From assembly GCF_040656415.1 (NCBI RefSeq), contig NZ_JBFAMC010000001.1, positions 1,426,001 to 1,490,000 on the forward strand: DNA of 64,000 nt, read 5' to 3'. This stretch comes from Rhodococcus_F sp040656415 (lineage in GTDB: Bacteria; Actinomycetota; Actinomycetes; Mycobacteriales; Mycobacteriaceae). The notes below the pieces were generated by a model. The model saw only the letters and a list, made by a program, of their open reading frames with translations, ran no database searches and was not told the origin of the DNA. Made by a program: the position numbers and the translations under genes. Of the stretch, positions 57,901-64,000 are shown in pieces (position 1 is the stretch's first letter; each line of letters opens with the position of its first letter).

Positions 57901-59007
57901 ATGAAGATTCGTGGGGCGGTACTCGAGGAGATCGGTAGATCGCGCCCCTTCGCCGAGTCGACACCCATTTCGATTTCAGAACTCGAGCTGGACGAACCTC
58001 GCTCGGGTGAAATCCTTGTTCGAATCGAGGCGGCGGGACTGTGCCACTCGGACCTGTCCGTTGTCGATGGCAACCGGGTCCGGCCTGTCCCGATGCTGCT
58101 CGGACACGAGGCGGCAGGGCGGATCGCGGCACTCGGCCCCGGTGTCGACGACGTCGTGGTCGGGCAGCGAGTGGTCATGACGTTTCTTCCACGCTGCGGA
58201 AGGTGTGAAGGTTGTGCCACCGGCGGCAGGATGCCGTGCGTGCCCGGCAGCAAAGCCAACAACGACGGCACCCTTCTCTACGGCGGATCGCGACTGCGGC
58301 GCGCCGGAGATGTCGTGCATCACCATCTAGGAGTGTCCGGATTCGCGACGCACGCCGTCGTCGACAGGCGATCCGTTGTCCCCGTCGGCGACGATGTTCC
58401 ACCCGATGTGGCCGCGGTATTCGGATGCGCGGTTCTCACCGGCGGCGGCGCGGTGCTGAACGAGGGAGATCCCAGTCCGGGTCAGGCAGTCATGGTCATC
58501 GGTCTCGGTGGCGTGGGAATGGCGGCGATCCTTACCGCGGTCTCACACGGGGCAGGGGCGGTGATCGGCGTCGACGCAGTCCCGGAGAAACTCGAGATTG
58601 CACGAGAACTCGGGGCGACATCGGTCTTCACACCTGCCCAACTCGAACGGTCCGGACTGCGGGCGCCCATCGTGATCGAGGCCGCAGGAAACGCCCGAGC
58701 GTTCGAATCCGCGGTGCGTGCCACCGCTCCAGGGGGCAAGACGATCACCGTGGGATTGCCGTCGCCGGAAGTGCGTTCGTCGATCTCGCCGTTGGCGCTG
58801 GTGGCGGAGGCTCGGACAATCATCGGTAGCTACCTCGGGTCTGCGGTTCCGTCGCGGGACATCCCGATCTATGAAGGGCTTTGGCGCTCCGGAAGGCTTC
58901 CGGTGGAGAAACTGATCTCCTCTCGCATTGCTCTCGACGACGTGAACCGGGGAATGGACGAACTCGCCGATGGCAGGGCGATCCGTCAGATCATTTCCTT
59001 CGACTGA
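57901..59007 (+). CDS. Zinc-dependent alcohol dehydrogenase (MDR family)
   Basis: A 368-residue medium-chain dehydrogenase. Catalytic zinc ligands are seen in AGLCHSDL (Cys) and LLGHEAAG (His-Glu); the structural zinc lobe is CGRCEGCATGGRMPC. The NAD loop is VIGLGGVGMAAIL near residue 200, with an Asp at the strand end (GVDAVPEK) favouring NAD+. It resembles class III-like and aryl/acyl alcohol dehydrogenases; substrate unknown. ATG 57901 has GGGGGGAAAG upstream and lies 34 bases after pepR. Confidence 0.87.
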   Translation: MKIRGAVLEEIGRSRPFAESTPISISELELDEPRSGEILVRIEAAGLCHSDLSVVDGNRVRPVPMLLGHEAAGRIAALGPGVDDVVVGQRVVMTFLPRCGRCEGCATGGRMPCVPGSKANNDGTLLYGGSRLRRAGDVVHHHLGVSGFATHAVVDRRSVVPVGDDVPPDVAAVFGCAVLTGGGAVLNEGDPSPGQAVMVIGLGGVGMAAILTAVSHGAGAVIGVDAVPEKLEIARELGATSVFTPAQLERSGLRAPIVIEAAGNARAFESAVRATAPGGKTITVGLPSPEVRSSISPLALVAEARTIIGSYLGSAVPSRDIPIYEGLWRSGRLPVEKLISSRIALDDVNRGMDELADGRAIRQIISFD

Positions 59008-59107
59008 TACGGGCGTGGCCGATGTCTCGCCGGGTGGCCCGTGAGGTGCACATGGCAATTGCGTAGGCTTTCGGACGAATGGTTGTGACTGGACGGAGCG
59101 TGGCGAA

Positions 59108-59866
59108 GTGAGCGCAGGTGTGCCCATCAGGGTCGGGGTCCTCGGGGCCAAGGGGAAGGTCGGCCGTGCGATCTGTGAGGCAGTGCAGCAGGCGCCCGAT
59201 CTCGAACTCGTGGCCGAGGTCGATCACGGCGACCGTTTGGAAGCGTTTGTCGAGAGTGGCACGCAGGTAGTGGTCGACTTCACCCACCCCGACGTGGTGA
59301 TGGACAACCTGAAGTTCCTCGTCTCCAACAACATTCACGCGGTGGTGGGAACGACGGGATTCGACGATGCTCGGCTCGACACCGTGCGGACCTGGCTGTC
59401 GGATCGACCTGGCGTCGGCGTGCTGATCGCCCCGAACTTCGCAATCGGTGCGGTTCTCTCGATGCGGTTCGCGGAGGCGGCCGCACGGTTCTTCGACTCC
59501 GTCGAGGTCATCGAACTGCATCACCCCAACAAGGCCGATGCACCGTCCGGCACGGCGTACCGGACCGCGGCGCTCATCTCGGAGGCTCGGCGCAAGGCAG
59601 GTGTCGGTGAAAGTCCCGATGCCACAACCACCGAACTGGACGGTGCGCGCGGCGCAGACGTGGACGGGGTGCGCGTGCACTCGGTGCGACTGGCCGGACT
59701 CGTCGCCCATCAGGAGATAATTCTGGGCACCCAGGGGGAGACGCTGACCATCCGCCACGATTCCATGGACCGCAACTCGTTCGCTCCCGGCGTCTTGCTC
59801 GGTGTGCGGGAGATCCGCTCCCGCCCGGGCCTCACCGTAGGTATCGACCCCCTCCTCGACCTGTGA
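59108..59866 (+). CDS. dapB: 4-hydroxy-tetrahydrodipicolinate reductase
   Basis: Reduces HTPA in the diaminopimelate and lysine pathway, feeding peptidoglycan cross-links. The 252-residue product has the nucleotide loop VGVLGAKGKVGRAI near residues 9-22, GTTGFDDAR, and the catalytic motif ELHHPNKADAPSGTA near 140-154. GTG 59108 is used. Its stop overlaps the next start as GTGA. It is separated from the alcohol dehydrogenase by 100 bases that can hold its promoter. Confidence 0.95.
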   Translation: MSAGVPIRVGVLGAKGKVGRAICEAVQQAPDLELVAEVDHGDRLEAFVESGTQVVVDFTHPDVVMDNLKFLVSNNIHAVVGTTGFDDARLDTVRTWLSDRPGVGVLIAPNFAIGAVLSMRFAEAAARFFDSVEVIELHHPNKADAPSGTAYRTAALISEARRKAGVGESPDATTTELDGARGADVDGVRVHSVRLAGLVAHQEIILGTQGETLTIRHDSMDRNSFAPGVLLGVREIRSRPGLTVGIDPLLDL

Positions 59867-60342
59867 AGGAAGGGGCGGCCAAGACCGTCGTCACGATCGG
59901 ACTGCTGGTCGCGGCCCTGGCGTTCTACTTCGTCCTCCTCGGTCAGCGCGGGATAGAACTGATCCGGGACGGCGGCGGTGCCGCCATCGGTCTGGGTATC
60001 GGCGTCTTGATCCTTCCGGTCCTGGGTGTATGGATCGTCTACGCCACACTACGTGCCGGATTCCAGCATCAGTACCTTTCCCGCCGTATCGCGGAAGAGT
60101 CACTGGAATTGGACGTCACCGATCTGCCGAGGCGCCCGTCCGGCCGCCTGGACCGCGCCGCCGCCGATGCGCTGTTCCAACAGGTGAAGTCCGAATACGA
60201 GGCGGACCCGGACAACTGGCGACGCTGGTACCGGCTTGCGCGCGCCTACGACTACGCCGGCGACCGTGGGCGCGCACGGGAGACGATGCGCAGAGCCGTC
60301 GAACTCGAGCGCGCTGAACGCGAAGGTACCGCCGGGAGCTGA
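59863..60342 (+). CDS. Conserved membrane protein with TPR-like C-terminus
   Basis: A 159-residue protein, apparently the counterpart of Rv2772c after dapB. Two hydrophobic helices (TVVTIGLLVAALAFYFVLLG and AIGLGIGVLILPVLGVWIVY) are followed by a cytoplasmic part with one TPR-like helix pair (ALFQQVKSEYEADPDNWRRW, YRLARAYDYAGDRGRARETM). The function is unknown. GTG 59863 overlaps the dapB stop, so it is translationally coupled to dapB. Confidence 0.75.
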   Translation: MKEGAAKTVVTIGLLVAALAFYFVLLGQRGIELIRDGGGAAIGLGIGVLILPVLGVWIVYATLRAGFQHQYLSRRIAEESLELDVTDLPRRPSGRLDRAAADALFQQVKSEYEADPDNWRRWYRLARAYDYAGDRGRARETMRRAVELERAEREGTAGS

Positions 60343-60389
60343 ACACGAAGGCGGCGCCGGAAGTCGAATGCGGTCGTACGCTGACCACT

Positions 60390-60848
60390 GTGAAGTCACT
60401 ACTTGTCGTCCACCACACTCCGTCGCCCACGACCCGTGAGTGCCTGGAGGCGGTGTGCAAGGGTGCGCGGGACCCCGACATCGAAGGCGTCGAGCTGCGG
60501 TCGATGCCCGCTCTCGGCGCCACAGTGCCCGATGTGTTGCAAGCCGATGGGTTCCTCTTCGGGACCTCAGCGAACTTCGGGTACATGTCTGGGGCGCTCA
60601 AGCACTTCTTCGACACTGTCTACTACCCGTGCCTCGATGCCGTAGTGGGACGGCCCTACGGATTGTGGGTGCATGGAAACAATGACACCGCGGGAGCTGT
60701 GAAATCGGTGCAGAGGATCGCCTCCGGGCTCGGCCTTGTGCAGGCGGCCGGAGCCGTGGAACTGATCGGATCGGTTGGCACGGACGCAAGGGAGCGGTGC
60801 TACGACCTCGGCGCCACGGTAGCGGTCACGCTCGCCGACGACTCGTGA
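60390..60848 (+). CDS. Flavodoxin-like NAD(P)H-dependent oxidoreductase
   Basis: A 152-residue flavodoxin-fold protein matching the position of Rv2771c. The phosphate-binding turn HHTPSPTTREC and the flavin-contact segments GTSANFGYMSGALKHFFD and VHGNNDTAGAV are typical of FMN-binding WrbA/NADPH-FMN reductase relatives. It probably transfers electrons to a small quinone or flavin, though the partner is unknown. The GTG start at 60390 lies 47 bases after the previous gene. Confidence 0.8.
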   Translation: MKSLLVVHHTPSPTTRECLEAVCKGARDPDIEGVELRSMPALGATVPDVLQADGFLFGTSANFGYMSGALKHFFDTVYYPCLDAVVGRPYGLWVHGNNDTAGAVKSVQRIASGLGLVQAAGAVELIGSVGTDARERCYDLGATVAVTLADDS

Positions 60849-60915
60849 CGTCCGAGATTTCGTGCGTCGAGGACTGCTGCCGCACGGTGTCGGTGCCAGA
60901 TGGCAGGCTGCGGGC

Positions 60916-62139
60916 ATGCGTGAGATGACCGCCGCCGCGGCCAGGAGATCGGCGCTCTGGGCCCAGGGCTTCGCCGAAACGAAACCGGCCGTGGCACCGA
61001 CCCGAAGACATATCCGGTCTGTTCTCAATCGGGTACGGCTGTTCCAGATCGACTCGGTCTCGGTGGCGGTGCGCGCCCACTACGTCCCACTGTTCAGCCG
61101 TCTGGGTGATTACGACCGTGGGTTGGTCGACTCGGCGGCGTGGTCGCACACCACCCGCTCGCCGCGCCTACTGACCGAGTACTGGGCGCACGAGGCCGCA
61201 TTCATCCCGATCGAGGACTGGCCACTGATGCGTTGGCGCATGGAGCAATACCAGCGCGGGCGGCATGCGGGCGAGGCCCGAGCGCTCGACCGCAATCCGA
61301 CTCTCGCCGCAGACGTGCTGGACGTGATCGGGGCGGTGGGCGCTTGCAGCGCCGGCGACGTGGAGAAGCATCTCGAGATCGACCGGCCATCACGCAAGGG
61401 CTCGTGGTGGGATCGCAGTGACACCAAGTTGGTGTGCGAGCAGTTGTTCGCTTCTGGCGCACTCGCAGTGGGCAGGAGGGTGGGGTTTACCCGCCACTAT
61501 GACCTCACTGAGCGGGTCCTGCCGGAACCGGTTCGAGCCGAGAAGCTTCCGGAAGAGGACGCGATCCGGGGGCTCGTGCAGCGGTCCGCACAGGCTCTGG
61601 GCGTGGCCACCGAGTCGGACCTGCGCGACTATTACCGTCTGTCCAAGACACAGACGTGCACGGCAATAGAGGATCTCGTCGAGGACGGGGTACTCGAACG
61701 GGTGCGGGTCCGTGGCTGGGATTCACCGGCACTCGTTCACCGCGACGTTCGCGTTCCTCGGAAGGTTGACGGGGCCGCGTTGCTGTGCCCATTCGATCCG
61801 CTGGTTTTCTGCCGCCCCAGAACGGAGCGGATCTTCGGCTTCCGCTACCGCCTGGAGATCTACACACCTGCACACAAACGTGTTCACGGGTACTACGTCT
61901 TTCCGTTCCTGCTGAACGGCGAATTGGTGGCGAGGGTCGATCTCGCGGCGAACCGGTCGTCGGGAGTGCTCGAAGTGCGGTCTGCTTTCGTAGAACCTGA
62001 TCAGCGTCCGGAGCGAGTGGTGGACGCTCTGATCCCCGAACTACGAAGGATGGCAACGTGGTTGGGGCTGGAGGAGGTCAAGGTGGACGACAGAGGTGAC
62101 CTCAGTGCCCTCCTCGCGGCCGAAGCGACACGACCGTAA
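60916..62139 (+). CDS. YcaQ-like winged-helix DNA glycosylase (HTH_42 superfamily)
   Basis: A 407-residue protein of the HTH_42/YcaQ superfamily, whose E. coli and Streptomyces members remove bulky or cross-linked bases. The catalytic Q-x-D motif is present as LFQIDSVS (Gln44, Asp46), followed by RAHYVPLFSRLGDYD, the EYWAHEAAFIP segment and a C-terminal YVFPFLLNGELVARVDL region. ATG 60916 is used; an in-frame GTG start about 54 bases earlier is possible. The lesion it repairs, if any, is unknown. No antibiotic cluster is adjacent. Confidence 0.85.
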   Translation: MREMTAAAARRSALWAQGFAETKPAVAPTRRHIRSVLNRVRLFQIDSVSVAVRAHYVPLFSRLGDYDRGLVDSAAWSHTTRSPRLLTEYWAHEAAFIPIEDWPLMRWRMEQYQRGRHAGEARALDRNPTLAADVLDVIGAVGACSAGDVEKHLEIDRPSRKGSWWDRSDTKLVCEQLFASGALAVGRRVGFTRHYDLTERVLPEPVRAEKLPEEDAIRGLVQRSAQALGVATESDLRDYYRLSKTQTCTAIEDLVEDGVLERVRVRGWDSPALVHRDVRVPRKVDGAALLCPFDPLVFCRPRTERIFGFRYRLEIYTPAHKRVHGYYVFPFLLNGELVARVDLAANRSSGVLEVRSAFVEPDQRPERVVDALIPELRRMATWLGLEEVKVDDRGDLSALLAAEATRP

Positions 62140-62175
62140 GGAGCATGGTCGGGCGGCCGCGGGGAGGGTGGAGGA

Positions 62176-62610
62176 TCAGAGGCTTTCGACGAACTTCGTC
62201 AGGCCTTTGCTGGCGGTCTCGAGTGCGGTCTTCTGCGCCTTCTTCACGAGGAACCCGGGCAGCGGGATCTTCGGATCGATCGTCAACTCGAACGTCACCT
62301 TCGTGCCTGCGTCCGAACCAACGAGGACGTAAGAGCCGTCCTGCGCGTTCTGCTGACCGCTTTCGACGAGGTGCCATGACACGGTGTTGTCGCCCTCGAA
62401 GTCGTACTCGACCACCTGCTCGTCGTTGATGCCGAGAATCGACACCTTCATCCGGACGCGGTGGGGACGCCCGTCGTCGTGCGTGCTCTCGATCGTGACC
62501 GACTGGTGGGGCGAGGACCACTCGGGCAGGCGATCCACAGCAGCGATCGCGGCCATTACCGTGGCCGGGTCTGCCTTGATTTCGAATTCTTTGATGCCGG
62601 AAACGGCCAT
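62176..62610 (-). CDS. SRPBCC-fold (polyketide cyclase/START-like) protein
   Basis: A 144-residue protein with the SRPBCC pattern: an N-terminal strand and helix (FEIKADPATVMAAIAAVDRL PEW), a central sheet and a C-terminal long helix (ALETASKGLTKFVESL). Such proteins bind hydrophobic ligands; mycobacteria have many of unknown role. ATG 62610 is chosen for AAGGAG at good spacing on the minus strand. It follows the RHH gene on the same strand after 102 bases and may share its message. Confidence 0.8.
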   Translation of the reverse strand: MAVSGIKEFEIKADPATVMAAIAAVDRLPEWSSPHQSVTIESTHDDGRPHRVRMKVSILGINDEQVVEYDFEGDNTVSWHLVESGQQNAQDGSYVLVGSDAGTKVTFELTIDPKIPLPGFLVKKAQKTALETASKGLTKFVESL

Positions 62611-62712
62611 ATTCCTCACTCCTTCAAGCCAGTGGCGACTCTCACCGTGTGGCTGATGCGACGCAATTACATCATCGTTGCGTTGTGCGTGCGGAGTGAG
62701 TTGGTTGTGTGG

Positions 62713-63189
62713 TCAGTAACTATCTCTGTCGGTGCGGCGAATCTGGTCTTCGAGAGCGCCCTTGACTGCCTGCGAGACCCAGGAATTGAGCGACACGCCG
62801 TTCTGGGACGCTGCTTCCTCTGCCCTCGACTTGATCCGATCCATCAACCGCAGCGTGACGCGGCTGATGTCACCGGTGGCGTCATCGATGGCGGCACCGA
62901 GGTCGTCGGCTGTCTCGCTCTGTTCGCCGTCGGGTTTGGGCTCGGCCGGGGCGCGACGCACCTCGACTGCGACTTCGGTGCCGTCCAATCGCACACTGAC
63001 AGTGCGATTGCCGAGTTCGGCCGACACTTCACCCGCGAACTCAGTGAGTGCGGAGAGCACGAGCAGGCGAGTTGCGGGCTCGACGGCCTCTGCGAGAGCC
63101 GCGGCCGTGGCCCTGGTCTGTTCGTCGCCGAGCGCGGCTGCTGAGTTCAGAGAGTCTCGCAGCTGGGAAACGTAGTTGTCGAGATCCAT
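62713..63189 (-). CDS. Ribbon-helix-helix (HicB-like) DNA-binding protein
   Basis: A 158-residue protein. Residues 1 to about 80 are helical with a small mixed part (LSALTEFAGEVSAELGNRTV SVRLDGTEVAVEV), and an acidic, flexible linker follows. Residues about 110-150 form a ribbon-helix-helix motif (RVTLRLMDRIKSRAEEAA SQNGVSLNSWVSQAVKGAL) of the HicB/Arc type. No HicA-like toxin gene lies beside it. Three TGAYGTCA repeats overlap its start, suggesting autoregulation. The ATG at 63189 has no ribosome-binding site, so a leaderless message is likely. Confidence 0.75.
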   Translation of the reverse strand: MDLDNYVSQLRDSLNSAAALGDEQTRATAAALAEAVEPATRLLVLSALTEFAGEVSAELGNRTVSVRLDGTEVAVEVRRAPAEPKPDGEQSETADDLGAAIDDATGDISRVTLRLMDRIKSRAEEAASQNGVSLNSWVSQAVKGALEDQIRRTDRDSY

Positions 63190-63219
63190 GATGTCAGTGT
63201 GACGTCATTGGTGACGTCA
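63189..63219 (-). promoter_or_regulatory. Triple TGAYGTCA operator array at the RHH gene start
   Basis: TGATGTCA (63189-63196), TGACGTCA (63200-63207) and TGACGTCA (63212-63219) start 11 and 12 bases apart, about one helical turn. On the minus strand a TTGACT -35-like hexamer precedes them and a CACACT -10-like hexamer falls inside, so the repeats cover the promoter core and the start codon. Confidence 0.7.
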
Positions 63220-63378
63220 GTCAAGGAAACCAGGCAATTGCCGTACGTGATATCGGGTCCAAGGGTCCCACCGGTCTCTTTGGGCGAGTCGTGGCGCGCC
63301 GTGGCTACGGTGAGTGCTCCGACTAGGGTCGATCAGCACGGAGCTTCAACAGGCGAGTCGGGCAGGAGGGGCAGAGCA
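63220..63378. promoter_or_regulatory. Divergent region between the RHH gene and thyX
   Basis: About 160 bases without a gene. It holds the -35 region of the RHH promoter, a GGGTCC-AA-GGGTCC direct repeat near 63256-63269 and, at its end, the AGGAGGGG ribosome-binding site of thyX. Nothing else stands out. Confidence 0.4.
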
Positions 63379-64000
63379 GTGCCGCAGACCGTTGCGCTCA
63401 GGGTGCGACTCGTCGCAAAGACTGAGTTCTTGCCACCGGCCGACATCCCGTGGGAGACCGACGCCGATGGCGGTGAAGCGCTTGCGGAGTTCGCGGGCCG
63501 GGCGTGCTACCAGAGTTGGTCCAAGCCCAACCCGCGCACCGCCACCAACGCCGGCTATCTGCGACACCTGCTCGAGGTCGGTCATGAATCGGTCCTCGAA
63601 CACGGCAGCGTCAGTTTCTACATCACCGGCATTTCGAGGTCGTGCACTCATGAATTGATCCGCCACCGGCACTTCTCCTACTCGCAACTTTCGCAGCGTT
63701 TCGTGCGGGAGAACGACTCGAATGTGGTAGTCCCGCCTGCAATCGCCGGCGACCCGGAACTAGAGCGACTCTTCGCCGAGGCGACCGACGCGAGCCGGAC
63801 TGCCTACACCGAGCTGCTCGAGGCTCTCGAATCGAAACTGGCGGACGAATCCAGCGTGCCCTTGCGTAACAAGCAGGCCAGGCAGGCCGCGAGGTCGGTT
63901 CTGCCCAACGCAACCGAGACCCGAGTGGTGGTGACGGGTAACTACCGATCATGGCGGCACTTCATCTCGATGCGTGCCACCGAGCACGCCGACGTGGAGA
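63379..64000 (+). CDS. thyX: Flavin-dependent thymidylate synthase (partial)
   Basis: Makes dTMP from dUMP with methylene-tetrahydrofolate, FAD and NADPH. The first 207 codons are present and the 3' end is cut by the window edge. The ThyX motif is clear (ELIRHRHFSYSQLSQR near residues 92-107), with SWSKPNPRTATNAGYLRHLL before it and ARSVLPNATETRVVVTGNYR after it. GTG 63379 has AGGAGGGG 8 bases upstream. In mycobacteria thyX lies downstream of dapB, as here. The divergent RHH gene and its operator array lie just upstream. Confidence 0.95.
   Translation, partial: MPQTVALRVRLVAKTEFLPPADIPWETDADGGEALAEFAGRACYQSWSKPNPRTATNAGYLRHLLEVGHESVLEHGSVSFYITGISRSCTHELIRHRHFSYSQLSQRFVRENDSNVVVPPAIAGDPELERLFAEATDASRTAYTELLEALESKLADESSVPLRNKQARQAARSVLPNATETRVVVTGNYRSWRHFISMRATEHADVE

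Noticed and set aside
62713..63189. HicAB toxin-antitoxin pair
   Set aside because: The RHH protein has HicB-like features, but no HicA-like small basic toxin gene is adjacent on either side.

Overview
The window is a high-GC actinobacterial chromosome segment, almost certainly from a mycolic-acid-containing relative of Mycobacterium, most likely Rhodococcus. The basis is gene content and order. Read left to right, frr-cdsA-rlmN-dxr-rip1-ispG-GNAT-PBP lipoprotein-mapB, mtr-mqo-elaA-Mg-chelatase-like-cobO-cobB-cysG-efpA-proS, rimP-nusA-ylxR-infB-rbfA-nrnA-dinF, pptH-pptT-truB-mntR-ribF-rpsO-pnp-pepR and dapB-thyX follow the Mycobacterium tuberculosis Rv2882c to Rv2754c order. Mycothione reductase and mycobacterial-type PptT/PptH fit. 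The genus is inferred from gene style and moderate GC (about 60-65 percent by eye), not proven. I see no insertion sequence, prophage, CRISPR array, rRNA or tRNA.

Layout. 1-5.7 kb: end of frr, cdsA, a methyltransferase, a secreted lipase, a CitE-like lyase and rlmN. 5.8-12.6 kb: DUF2631, the MEP isoprenoid enzymes dxr and ispG around the site-2 protease rip1, a GNAT and a penicillin-binding lipoprotein. 12.8-17 kb: an acyl-CoA synthetase, mapB and cobQ. 17-23 kb: small membrane and hydrolase genes, a hydrolase-mtr-ynfA operon, mqo and elaA. 23.1-30.5 kb: a cobalamin riboswitch followed by a chelatase-like protein, cobO, cobB, cobE, cysG/cobA and efpA, all on one strand. 30.5-38.4 kb: yaaA, proS, a long acyl-CoA dehydrogenase, a CIRCE-controlled hsp20, a hydrolase, an FHA-HTH regulator and a Tat-lipoprotein/ferritin-like pair. 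38.6-47 kb: the translation/transcription cluster rimP-nusA-ylxR-infB-ylxP-rbfA-nrnA-dinF. 47-54.5 kb: pptH-pptT, truB, mntR, ribF, rpsO and pnp. 54.8-64 kb: an LCP cell-wall ligase, pepR, an alcohol dehydrogenase, dapB and two conserved small genes, a YcaQ-like glycosylase, a SRPBCC protein, a ribbon-helix-helix protein and the start of thyX.

Most genes are core metabolism and information processing in overlapping operons (ATGA, GTGA or TTGA junctions). The accessory interest lies between them. Three Crp-type palindromes sit upstream of a lipase, an acyl-CoA synthetase and an LCP gene. A duplicated methyltransferase tail flanks the lipase. A B12 riboswitch leads a unit that ends in a drug-exporter gene. 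A CIRCE element precedes hsp20. A long rpsO-pnp hairpin resembles the PNPase/RNase III control element of other bacteria. A triple TGAYGTCA array overlaps the start of a ribbon-helix-helix gene, the best candidate here for a little-described autoregulatory module.

The start codons given are my choices from ribosome-binding sites, overlaps and family length. Alternatives are noted where the choice was close.
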